Positions 1 to 6,948 of a stretch of DNA of 10,007 bases are shown piece after piece. Under the pieces are notes generated by a model. That model was not told the DNA's origin, made no database searches, and saw only the letters and a program-made list of their open reading frames with translations. Numbering within the stretch: the stretch's first letter is position 1; each line of letters begins with the position of its first letter. Source of the DNA: Phycisphaerae bacterium (GTDB lineage Bacteria; Planctomycetota; Phycisphaerae; Phycisphaerales; SM1A02); the NCBI GenBank assembly GCA_002683195.1, contig NYSW01000042.1, positions 19,898-29,904 of the forward strand, written 5' to 3'. The position numbers were made by a program, and so were the translations under genes.

Positions 1-964
1 TGCTGCTGCTGCAATTGCTGGTCGAACTCCCCTGAGGGAGGGTGTCGCAGATCAGGTCACCGTTCTGGTTGCAGTTGCTCTGGCTGGAGCAGCCGCCCGA
101 GAAGGTGTGCTCGAGGCCCAAATAGTGACCCACTTCGTGGGTCGCGGTCCGACCACGGTTGTAGGGAGAGGCCGTCGCACAGCCGAGATCCCCGAACGCG
201 GTGTAGAGGATGACCACGCGGTCCTGGGTCTGGCCGTCGATGTTCGCGCATCCGAGAGCGGGAACGTAACCGAGTGCCCCGCTGGCGGTGTTCGTGTAGA
301 TGTTCAGATACTCACGGGTGTTCCACGCAAGCGAGTTGTAGTAGTTTCCACCGTCGTTGAACCAGGTGGTGTTCTGCGAGTACGTGATGCCGTCGGTCGC
401 GGCGCCGTTGGGATCCTCGGTGGCAAGGAAGAACTCGATCTTGCAATCGGTTCCGGGCGCGCCTGGGGTGCCTGAAATCGCGTTGAAATCCTCGTTCAGA
501 ACGTCGATCTGACTCTGAACGCATGTCGGCGAAATGTAACCCTGGCTTCCAGATGAGTTCTGAATGACGTGTACCACGACTGGAATCCGGTACAGCACAC
601 CACCATCGGAGTCGTAGATGCCGCTGGGATTGGTGCGGTTGCAGGTGCAGTCGTTGGACGAACCACCGGCGACACCGTCGGCCGGAAAATCATCTTCGCC
701 CGAGGGGCGAGCGGCTTCGGGTGGCAGTCCGCAACGACGTCCATTTTCGATGAACCAGTCGGAGGCGAGGTAGTCCCCCATCTCATCGAAGACCATCTGA
801 CCATTGGAATCGTTCACCTCGACCCGCCCGTCGTCATGAACCCAGAAGGCCGGAGGTGCCGATGGACCGACCAGGGCGCGACGGCCCTGAACGTTCTGGG
901 CGATGGATGGAGTGGACGCCATCAGGGCGACGACTCCGACGGAAAGCGCGAGGAAGGGTCTCAT
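1..964 (-). CDS. Secreted M43-type (pappalysin-like) zinc metalloprotease, C-terminus cut by window edge
   Basis: The frame is open from ATG at 964 to the window edge, about 321 residues with no stop. Residues 1-23 form a signal peptide (MRPFLALSVGVVALM..., ending SIAQ), so the protein is exported. A low-complexity, Cys- and Gly-containing propeptide-like stretch (about 75-115) is followed by a strand typical of the family, YRIPVVVHVIQN (about 125-136). The zinc site HEVGHYLGLEH lies at 276-286: three His ligands and catalytic Glu277, the metzincin HExxHxxGxxH form. The following NCNQNGDLICDT matches the conserved GDxxxDTP block of M43 (cytophagalysin/pappalysin), here with Leu before the Pro. 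The Met-turn expected downstream lies outside the window. A GGAGA Shine-Dalgarno 9 nt upstream supports the start. Related proteins often carry C-terminal sorting or adhesion domains; none can be judged here. Family assignment is firm; the substrate is unknown. Confidence 0.93.
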   Translation of the reverse strand, partial: MRPFLALSVGVVALMASTPSIAQNVQGRRALVGPSAPPAFWVHDDGRVEVNDSNGQMVFDEMGDYLASDWFIENGRRCGLPPEAARPSGEDDFPADGVAGGSSNDCTCNRTNPSGIYDSDGGVLYRIPVVVHVIQNSSGSQGYISPTCVQSQIDVLNEDFNAISGTPGAPGTDCKIEFFLATEDPNGAATDGITYSQNTTWFNDGGNYYNSLAWNTREYLNIYTNTASGALGYVPALGCANIDGQTQDRVVILYTAFGDLGCATASPYNRGRTATHEVGHYLGLEHTFSGGCSSQSNCNQNGDLICDTLPQGSSTSNCSSS

Positions 965-973
965 CTGCAGTTG

Positions 974-978
974 TCTCC
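974..978 (-). promoter_or_regulatory. Shine-Dalgarno of the M43 protease gene
   Basis: On the minus strand this reads GGAGA, 9 nt before the ATG at 964. It fixes the start of the protease gene and gives the signal peptide a natural N-terminus. Confidence 0.6.
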
Positions 979-985
979 GAAGACT

Positions 986-1003
986 GCCGGACATCCGTCC
1001 GGC
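986..1003 (-). repeat. GC-rich hairpin in the protease 5' leader
   Basis: GCCGGAC (986-992) and GTCCGGC (997-1003) are perfect 7-bp inverted arms around a 4-nt loop. Directly next to it is a run of ten G on the plus strand (1006-1015), which is C10 in the protease transcript. Read on the minus strand, the hairpin sits between the probable promoter and the Shine-Dalgarno. It could slow ribosome loading or stabilise the leader. No U-tract follows it, so it is not a normal terminator. Confidence 0.45.
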
Positions 1004-1095
1004 CCGGGGGGGGGGAGTCGCGTCGGACGAACGCCCCCGGGTAAGGAAGACGATTCACCCTGTCGTTGCCCTCACAATATGTCTGGAAGACGTGA

Positions 1096-1120
1096 CTTGG
1101 TCGTTGAAAACCAAGGTTTT
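1096..1120. repeat. Nested inverted repeats, possible operator
   Basis: Two overlapping symmetries share the same bases. CTTGGT (1096-1101) pairs with ACCAAG (1110-1115) across 8 nt, and AAAACC (1107-1112) pairs with GGTTTT (1115-1120) across 2 nt. The AT content is well above that of the surroundings. The position, about 85-110 bp upstream of the PSD1 start and just upstream of a possible protease promoter, would suit a regulator-binding site for either divergent gene. No regulator is identified. Confidence 0.3.
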
Positions 1121-1197
1121 GGCTAGGAAAGAGTGATTCGGGGTCCTCTTGTGCGATCCAATGCACAGTTGATGCTCGAACAACCCACCCGTCCGCG

Positions 1198-1203
1198 TAT
1201 TCT
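1198..1203 (+). promoter_or_regulatory. TANNNT -10 box for a possibly leaderless PSD1 transcript
   Basis: TATTCT ends exactly 6 nt before the ATG at 1210, so transcription would begin at or near the A of the start codon. The intervening CAGGGC is too close to act as a Shine-Dalgarno, and no other candidate lies further upstream. No clear -35 is present at 16-18 bp. The same geometry occurs before the permease gene at 9265. The TANNNT-6/7 nt-ATG pattern is known from leaderless genes in Deinococcus and actinobacteria. Confidence 0.4.
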
Positions 1204-1209
1204 CAGGGC

Positions 1210-4200
1210 ATGCGGAAGAAATTGAAAATCGGCATCATCTCTGGATTCCTCCTGATTACCGGGGCTGGGGGGGCCTCGCTTGCCGTCGGTGGTATCGAGC
1301 CCGACGACATCGAAGTCCAACGCCTTGCAAACCACCAGACGGACCGTCCGGTCCGATACGGCCGAGATATCCGCCCCCTCCTCTCGGATCGATGCTTCTC
1401 CTGTCACGGCACCGACCCCGTCACTCGAGCCGTCGATCTCCGACTCGACTCCTTCGATCAGGCGACCCGCGACCTCGGCGGCGGTTTCAGCGCCATTGTT
1501 CCCGGAGATCCCGCCGCGTCCATGTTGTTCGAACGGATCACCAGCCGCGACCCGCATGAAATGATGCCGCCCCCCGAGGCCAACAAGCCCAACCTTTCAC
1601 CCGAGGAGATCGAATCCATCCGCACCTGGATCGCGGAGGGCGCCGAATACGAACCTCACTGGGCCTTCGAATCCCCGACCGAACCGTCTCCGCCCGTCGT
1701 CTCCGACCCGGACTGGAGCCGCAACGAGGTGGATCCGTTCATTCTTCGCCGCATCGAAGCGGTGGGACTGAAGCCCAATCCCGAGGCCGACGCCCCCACC
1801 CTCGTCCGACGGGCTTTTCTCGATCTCACGGGACTGCCGCCCACGCCCGAGGAGGTCGATGCATTCATCAACGATGATCGACCGCAGGCCTTCGACCACC
1901 TTCTTGAAAGACTCATGACCGAGGAACCGTATCGGTCGAGGCACGCCGAACGAATGGCGACGCCATGGCTTGATCTCGCTCGCTACGCGGATACCGCCGG
2001 CATCCACATGGATGCCGGCAAGCAGATGTGGCCCTACCGCGACTGGGTGCTCCGCGCCTTCCGGGAGAACATGCCGTTCGATCGGTTCACCATCGATCAA
2101 CTCGCCGGTGACCTGGTCGAGAACCCGACCATCGATCAGCTCGTGGCGAGCGGGTTTCACCGCAATCACGTCACCAGTGACGAGGGCGGCGCGATCGCGG
2201 ATGAATACCTCCTCGAGTATGCCGTGGACCGAGTGGAGACGACCGGGGCGGTATGGCTGGGCCTCACCGTCGGTTGCGCCCGTTGCCACGACCACAAGTT
2301 CGACCCGATCACCCAGGCCGACTTCTATGGTCTCATCGCGTTCTTCAACAATGTCGAACAGCCTGGGATCTACAGCCAGATCCCAGACTCCAACCGCGCG
2401 TTCGAGCCCGCGGTCGAGATCCCCCGGCCCGAGGACGAGGCCCGAGTGAGCAGCCTTCAACGGCGGATTGCAGAGATCGAAGCCGAACGGGCCACGCCGA
2501 CCGAATCCGAACGCGTCGCGCTCGCCGAGTACCTCGACCGGCTGAAAACCCCCGACGGCCTGCGCTGGAGAACGGCTTCCGCGACCCAAGCCACCAGCGA
2601 ACGCGGGGCCGAGTTGCAGATTCTCGAAGACGGCTCGGTGCTGGCCACGGGGGAGAATCCGGATGCGGATGCCCACGTCATCCGCTACCGACTGGATGGA
2701 GAGGATCTCGATGCGCTGCTGATCGAAGCCCTGCCGCACGACTCCCTCCCCGCCGGAGGCATCGGACGAGCGGCGAATGGAAACGCGATTCTTTCGGGAA
2801 TCACCGCAGAAGCGATCTCGGTCACCGATCCGACGAACCGCGTCCCGATCACCTTCCGCTGGGCGTGGGCGGATCACGAACAGCCCGACGGAGACTACCG
2901 ACTGGTCAATGCTCTCCGCCCCGATGACGGAAGAGTCTGGGCCGCTCAGTCCCATCAGATTCCGGGACGGCGAACCCTGATGTTTCTGGCCGATCGGCCC
3001 ATCGGCTTCGTCGGCGGAACCGACCTGGTCGTTCGAACCTCCTTCGAGTCACCCTTCGCGCGGCACGTGATCGGCCGCACCCGGCTTCACGTGGCGCAGA
3101 CCACGGAGTCGATTCGTTCCGCCCTGCCTTCCGCGATCTCCAACTGGTACATCACCGGTCCCTTCTCCATCGCGGACGCCGCGACCGGATACCAGACGGA
3201 CTTCGGTCCCGAACCTTCGGACGCAATCGATTTCGCCACGCGTTTCAACTCCAGGAAAGACGGCACGGGTGGAGACACCTGGCGATACGCACCCGGAGTC
3301 ATCGACGGCCGAACGGTGACCCTGGCTCAAGGCATCGGGGCCGAACTCATCGCGCGTGAGATCTGGAGCCCCGACCAACGAGATCTCCCGATCTCCATCG
3401 GTTCGGATGACGGCGTGCAGGTTCGGCTGAACGGCGAGATCATTCTGGAAGACCGTTCGAATCGAGGCGTCGCCCCGGACCAGAATCGGACGACCCTGCG
3501 ACTCCGGGAGGGCCGGAACACCCTGCTTTACAAAGTGGTCAACACCGGCGGTGCAGGTGGCATGTACTACCGGGCCGATCCGCCCGCCTCTGAACTCCCT
3601 CGGGATGCGGTGGCCGTGATTCTCCCGGGCGAACTCGTACGCCCGGCGATCGCCGATGCCGGAGAGGAGGCCCTTCGAATTCGAATGTCCCCTCGCTATC
3701 GGGATCTCGGCGAACGATCGGACGTGCTGAAGCAGGAACGATCGGCCATTCTTGCGAACGTCCCGAAGACCTCGGTCATGAAGGAGCGGTCGATGCCGCG
3801 ACCGACCTATGTGATGGACCGTGGCCGGTACGACACCCCGGATGAAGATCGCCCGGTCGATCGATCCGTACCGGCGATTCTGGGTGCGCTGCCACTCGAG
3901 ATCGACGCCCCGAACCGTCTCGACCTGGCCGAATGGATCGTGGGGAATGAAAACCCGCTCACTGCTCGAGTGGTGGTGAACCGGTACTGGCAGATCCTCT
4001 TCGGCCGCGGGCTGGTCGAGAGCGTCGACGACTTCGGATTCCAGAGCGCGTGGCCCAGCCACCCGGACCTGCTCGACCATCTCGCCGTGAACTTTCGAAA
4101 CAGCGGCTGGGACGTGCAGCAACTGCTGCAGAAGATCATGAGCAGCGCGACCTACCGACAGTCGGCGCGAATCCGGCCCGAGGTCGCCGCGATCGATCCC

Positions 4201-4866
4201 GGAAACGAACTTCTCGCGCGATTCCCACGCCAACGACTCGAGGCGGAGCAGATCCGCGACCAGGCGCTGTACGCATCGGATCTCCTGATCGAGGACTTCG
4301 GTGGCCCGAGCGTCAAGCCCTACCAGCCGGACGGCCTCTGGCAGGAGGTCGCGATGCTGCAATCCAACACCCGCTACTACGAACAGGGCGAGGGGGATGA
4401 TCTTCACCGACGAAGCATCTACACCTACTGGAAGCGAGCCTCCCCCCCACCGTCACTGCTCGCCTTCGACGCACCGACTCGGGAATACTGCAACGTCCGA
4501 CGACTCGCCACCAACACGCCGCTTCAGGCTCTGGTTCTCTGGAACGACCCCCAGTTCGTGGAAGCGGCGCGAATGCTCGCGGTCCGCGTGCTACGCGAAG
4601 ATCCCGACGCTGACGATGACGCCCGACTGGATCGTCTCTTCCGTTTCGCGACCGCCTCTTCGATGCCCGCTTCGGTTCGTCCGATGGTGCTCGAGACCCT
4701 CGCCGGTTTTCGCGATCGGTACGCCGCGGATCCCCAATCGGCGATCGAGTTGTTGCAGGTCGGGTCCGTCGACGTGCCCGCGGATCTCGACCCCGGGGAA
4801 CTCGCCGCCTGGGCGATGATCGCCAATGCCGTCTTTTCCAGTGATTCCGCGATCGTCAAGGACTGA
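1210..4866 (+). CDS. PSD1-type protein: PSCyt1 cytochrome, DUF1549 and DUF1553 domains
   Basis: The product has 1218 residues. The N-terminus (basic MRKKLK, then a hydrophobic stretch to about residue 28) is a signal peptide or anchor, placing it outside the cytoplasm. PSCyt1 (about 48-125) has haem motif CFSCH at 62-66 and a likely axial Met in EMMPPPE (118-119). DUF1549 (about 172-380) has LARYADT, the second CxxCH in GCARCHDHKFDPI (356-360) and DFYGLIAFFNN. Residues 450-800 are extra. Their second half (about 643-790) looks like a PA14-like beta-sandwich (NWYITGPF, GSDDGVQVRLNGE, GRNTLLYKVVN). DUF1553 (about 900-1150) shows NPLTARVVVNRYWQILFGRGLV, LLAFDAPTREYCNVRR and NTPLQALVLWNDPQFVEAAR. 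The family normally pairs with DUF1501, here two genes downstream. The biochemical activity is unknown; haem-dependent redox work on an exported substrate is inferred. The ATG at 1210 is chosen for the signal peptide. Confidence 0.95.
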   Translation: MRKKLKIGIISGFLLITGAGGASLAVGGIEPDDIEVQRLANHQTDRPVRYGRDIRPLLSDRCFSCHGTDPVTRAVDLRLDSFDQATRDLGGGFSAIVPGDPAASMLFERITSRDPHEMMPPPEANKPNLSPEEIESIRTWIAEGAEYEPHWAFESPTEPSPPVVSDPDWSRNEVDPFILRRIEAVGLKPNPEADAPTLVRRAFLDLTGLPPTPEEVDAFINDDRPQAFDHLLERLMTEEPYRSRHAERMATPWLDLARYADTAGIHMDAGKQMWPYRDWVLRAFRENMPFDRFTIDQLAGDLVENPTIDQLVASGFHRNHVTSDEGGAIADEYLLEYAVDRVETTGAVWLGLTVGCARCHDHKFDPITQADFYGLIAFFNNVEQPGIYSQIPDSNRAFEPAVEIPRPEDEARVSSLQRRIAEIEAERATPTESERVALAEYLDRLKTPDGLRWRTASATQATSERGAELQILEDGSVLATGENPDADAHVIRYRLDGEDLDALLIEALPHDSLPAGGIGRAANGNAILSGITAEAISVTDPTNRVPITFRWAWADHEQPDGDYRLVNALRPDDGRVWAAQSHQIPGRRTLMFLADRPIGFVGGTDLVVRTSFESPFARHVIGRTRLHVAQTTESIRSALPSAISNWYITGPFSIADAATGYQTDFGPEPSDAIDFATRFNSRKDGTGGDTWRYAPGVIDGRTVTLAQGIGAELIAREIWSPDQRDLPISIGSDDGVQVRLNGEIILEDRSNRGVAPDQNRTTLRLREGRNTLLYKVVNTGGAGGMYYRADPPASELPRDAVAVILPGELVRPAIADAGEEALRIRMSPRYRDLGERSDVLKQERSAILANVPKTSVMKERSMPRPTYVMDRGRYDTPDEDRPVDRSVPAILGALPLEIDAPNRLDLAEWIVGNENPLTARVVVNRYWQILFGRGLVESVDDFGFQSAWPSHPDLLDHLAVNFRNSGWDVQQLLQKIMSSATYRQSARIRPEVAAIDPGNELLARFPRQRLEAEQIRDQALYASDLLIEDFGGPSVKPYQPDGLWQEVAMLQSNTRYYEQGEGDDLHRRSIYTYWKRASPPPSLLAFDAPTREYCNVRRLATNTPLQALVLWNDPQFVEAARMLAVRVLREDPDADDDARLDRLFRFATASSMPASVRPMVLETLAGFRDRYAADPQSAIELLQVGSVDVPADLDPGELAAWAMIANAVFSSDSAIVKD

Positions 4867-4910
4867 TCACCGGGGACACGAACTCTTCCGCCTGAGCTTT
4901 CTTCTGGATA

Positions 4911-4940
4911 TTCGGCCCCTCAGGGCCGGAAGGCCCGTTT
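4911..4940 (+). terminator. Overlapping hairpins after the PSD1 gene (terminator or attenuator-like)
   Basis: CGGCCC (4913-4918) pairs with GGGCCG (4923-4928) around loop CTCA. The same GGGCC (4923-4927) can instead pair with GGCCC (4932-4936) around loop GGAA, followed by GTTTC. The two stems are mutually exclusive. The second resembles a weak intrinsic terminator, although its T-tract is only three bases. It lies 45 bp after the PSD1 stop and about 14 bp before the -35 of the next promoter, so it may simply end the PSD1 transcript. A switchable attenuator is possible. Confidence 0.45.
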
Positions 4941-4953
4941 CTGGATTCGATTC

Positions 4954-4982
4954 TTGACGGGGACCCAAACTTTGAATAACAC
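4954..4982 (+). promoter_or_regulatory. Candidate sigma70-like promoter for the halogenase-like gene
   Basis: TTGACG (4954-4959) matches 5 of 6 bases of the -35 consensus. It is followed after 17 bp by TAACAC (4977-4982), a weaker -10 with 3 of 6 matches. The stretch 4965-4995 is strikingly AT-rich for this genome. Transcription would start near 4989, just before the small ORF at 4994. This implies the halogenase-like gene can be transcribed separately from the PSD1 gene. Confidence 0.45.
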
Positions 4983-4993
4983 ATAGTTAAATC

Positions 4994-5026
4994 ATGATCC
5001 GGGTGGCACCGGGTCTGAAACCGTGA
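4994..5026 (+). CDS. Ten-codon upstream ORF coupled to the halogenase start
   Basis: ATG at 4994 opens the frame MIRVAPGLKP and ends with TGA at 5024-5026. That stop overlaps the GTG start of the halogenase-like gene (5023-5025) in the GTGA arrangement typical of translational coupling. It lies directly downstream of the predicted transcription start. It has no clear Shine-Dalgarno, and neither does the GTG that follows. The peptide is too short for homology and may have no function beyond delivering ribosomes. It could also be chance, especially if the real start of the next gene is the ATG at 5077. Confidence 0.25.
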   Translation: MIRVAPGLKP

Positions 5027-6858
5027 CTGATGATGCAGTCACCGCCAGCTCGGCCCACTCAAGCGAGATCCGGCCGATGCACCACGCCACTCGTACTGAA
5101 CCGGCCGAAGCGAAGGGAAACCCTTCCGATCACCACGATGTGGCGATCATCGGGGGTGGACCCGCCGGCTCCACTCTGGCGTCGATCATTCTGACGCACC
5201 GCCCACGATCGAAAGTCGCGGTCTACGAGAAGGAACGCTTTCCTCGTGATCACGTCGGAGAAAGCCAGCTTCCCGCGATTGGTGCCGTGCTCGACGAGAT
5301 CGGGTGCTGGCACAAGGTCGAACAGGCGGGATTCCCGCTCAAGGTCGGCGCCACCTATCGCTGGGGACGCAGCCCGGAACTCTGGGACTTCGACTTCATC
5401 TCTCCGGAGGTGGTCGAAGCGATCGAACGACCGACCCCCTACGGAGGCCCGCGAACCCAGACCGCGTTCCAGGTCGACCGCGCCATCTACGACGAGATCC
5501 TGCTTGATCACGCCGACCAACTCGGCGCCGACGTGCACCAGGCGACGATGATCAGAGAGGTTCTGCGGGATGGCGACCGGGTCGAAGGACTTCGGCTTCA
5601 AGACGGCCGGGTGGTGACCGCCGACTGGTACGTCGATGCAAGCGGACACGCGGGGATTCTTCGTCGCGGCATGGACGTGAAGACCGTGCCCCAGACCAAT
5701 CTTCAGAACATCGCGGTCTGGGACTACTGGGAGAACGCGGAATGGGCGGTCGAGATCGGAGTCGGTGCCACCCGGGTCCAGGTCCTCAGCCAGCCTGCGG
5801 GGTGGATCTGGTTCATCCCCATCGGGCCGACCCGGACCTCGATCGGCTACATCGTCCCCGCGGATCACTACAAGGAATCCGGCCGGACGCCGGAAGAGCT
5901 CTACCACGAAGCCATCAAGGCGGATCCACGGGTGTCGAGTCTCACGCGGAACGCGACCAGCCGTGGCATGGTGGAAGCCACCAAGGACTGGTCGTTCACC
6001 GCGGATCGAGGTCACGGCGAGAACTGGTTTCTGATCGGCGAATCCGTGGGGTTCGCGGATCCGATCCTCGCCGCCGGCATGACCCTCGCACACACCGGCG
6101 CGAGGGAACTCGGATACACGCTCGTCGAACTCCTTGACGGCGTCCCCGAAGCCGAAGCCGATTGGCTGAAGAATTCGGTGAGTCGACAGCAGATCCGACG
6201 GGTTCGCCAGCACATCAAGTTCGCGGACTTCTGGTACGCCGCCAACGGTCAGTTCACGGATCTCCAGGAACACTGCCGGACCATCGCTCGCGAGTCCGGG
6301 GTGCAGCTCACTCCGGAAGCGGCGTGGCGATGGCTCGCCCAAGGCGGGTTCACGACCGACAGCGGCGTTCATGCCGCGGCCGGCAGCTTCGATCCGGGGA
6401 CCCTCAAGCAGGTCCAATGGATGTTGACGAACAAGGCCTCGTCCTGGCAATTGAACAAGTTCAACGTCTTCAAGATGAACACTCGGAATGCCAGAAGAGA
6501 GCGGATCGCGATCTATGCCGAAGGCCGCATCGATCGCAACGAGTGCCTGGTTCGCGGCGAGAACGTGCTGCCACTCGCCGGTTGGTACGGCGTTCTGGTC
6601 GACCTGATCGAGACCCACGGCCGGGTCGACCGGATCTTCAAGGCGATCGCAGCCAACTATGGCGGAGCATCCGGCGTGTCAGGACCGCAGCAGCAGTGCA
6701 TGCAAGCCCTGGAAATCATGCTCACCGACCACTGGGTCGTCGGGCGTCTCGATAAGAAGGTTCCGCGGATCCGAGTCGAATCGTCGGACCAGGAATCTCT
6801 CTACATCCATTGGAATCGGGATGAAATCCCGCAGGATCGGGCGTCGGACGCTGACTGA
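5023..6858 (+). CDS. Flavin-dependent halogenase-like FAD enzyme with long C-terminal extension
   Basis: The 611-residue product has no signal peptide and should be cytoplasmic. The FAD-binding GGGPAGS lies at 44-50, followed by VAVYEKERFPRDHVGESQLP (66-85), the form seen in phenol/pyrrole halogenases. Lys107 in FPLKVGATYRWG fits the catalytic lysine position, and WIWFIP (261-266) is the WxWxIP signature of flavin halogenases. These enzymes use FADH2, oxygen and halide to halogenate electron-rich substrates; a separate flavin reductase is needed and none is in the window. Oddities: the second FAD motif, usually GDAAGFxDP, reads GESVGFADP (339-347), with Glu for Asp. Residues beyond about 400 form an extension whose 510-580 part looks winged-helix-like. 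Start: GTG at 5023 is taken; ATG at 5077 (residue 19) is an alternative and leaves all motifs intact. Family membership is solid; substrate and true halogenase activity are not known. Confidence 0.85.
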   Translation: MTDDAVTASSAHSSEIRPMHHATRTEPAEAKGNPSDHHDVAIIGGGPAGSTLASIILTHRPRSKVAVYEKERFPRDHVGESQLPAIGAVLDEIGCWHKVEQAGFPLKVGATYRWGRSPELWDFDFISPEVVEAIERPTPYGGPRTQTAFQVDRAIYDEILLDHADQLGADVHQATMIREVLRDGDRVEGLRLQDGRVVTADWYVDASGHAGILRRGMDVKTVPQTNLQNIAVWDYWENAEWAVEIGVGATRVQVLSQPAGWIWFIPIGPTRTSIGYIVPADHYKESGRTPEELYHEAIKADPRVSSLTRNATSRGMVEATKDWSFTADRGHGENWFLIGESVGFADPILAAGMTLAHTGARELGYTLVELLDGVPEAEADWLKNSVSRQQIRRVRQHIKFADFWYAANGQFTDLQEHCRTIARESGVQLTPEAAWRWLAQGGFTTDSGVHAAAGSFDPGTLKQVQWMLTNKASSWQLNKFNVFKMNTRNARRERIAIYAEGRIDRNECLVRGENVLPLAGWYGVLVDLIETHGRVDRIFKAIAANYGGASGVSGPQQQCMQALEIMLTDHWVVGRLDKKVPRIRVESSDQESLYIHWNRDEIPQDRASDAD

Positions 6859-6916
6859 CCCGGCCCCGCGAAGGCATCTCCATCGGATTCCCCTCGGCGA
6901 CGTCGCGTCCGCGGGG

Positions 6917-6922
6917 TATGCT
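6917..6922 (+). promoter_or_regulatory. Possible -10 box before the DUF1501 gene
   Basis: TATGCT matches the -10 consensus at 4 of 6 bases and lies 26 bp before the ATG at 6949, which would leave a leader of about 20 nt containing the Shine-Dalgarno. No -35 match is seen at 16-18 bp. Read-through from the halogenase-like gene across the 90-bp gap is equally possible. Confidence 0.25.
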
Positions 6923-6937
6923 CGAAGAGCCGACACC

Positions 6938-6942
6938 GGAGA
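6938..6942 (+). promoter_or_regulatory. Shine-Dalgarno of the DUF1501 gene
   Basis: GGAGA ends 6 nt before the ATG at 6949. It supports this start, which also places the twin-arginine motif at a normal distance from the N-terminus. Confidence 0.6.
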
Positions 6943-6948
6943 TTCAAC

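Larger units (their letters stand above)
965..1209. other. Divergent intergenic region between M43 protease and PSD1 genes
   Basis: This 245-bp stretch contains no credible gene. It holds the leaders and promoters of two divergent genes. From left to right: the protease Shine-Dalgarno, a 7-bp perfect hairpin (986-1003), a run of ten G (1006-1015), a possible minus-strand -10 box TATTGT (1079-1074, no good -35 found), nested inverted repeats (1096-1120), and a TATTCT box (1198-1203) just before the PSD1 start. The small open frames crossing it overlap real genes in other frames and show no protein-like composition. Confidence 0.6.

Noticed and set aside
1..20. TGC triplet repeat at the window edge
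   Set aside because: It encodes a Ser-rich stretch of the M43 protease (minus strand) and is only four units long, so it is not a meaningful repeat.
569..1126. Plus-strand open frame of 185 codons across the protease gene and leader
   Set aside because: It is antisense to the M43 protease frame, crosses the G10 run and hairpin, and has no recognisable domain.
1597..2955. A 452-codon open frame antisense to the PSD1 gene, and a similar one at 3049-4407
   Set aside because: Both lie wholly opposite recognised PSD1 domains. Long antisense frames are expected in GC-rich genes with few AT-rich third positions, and the translations show no motif.
5059..6618. A 519-codon open frame antisense to the halogenase-like gene
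   Set aside because: It is opposite a gene with clear FAD and WxWxIP motifs. The antisense product is low-complexity, rich in Gly, Arg, Asp and Val, and matches nothing I recognise.
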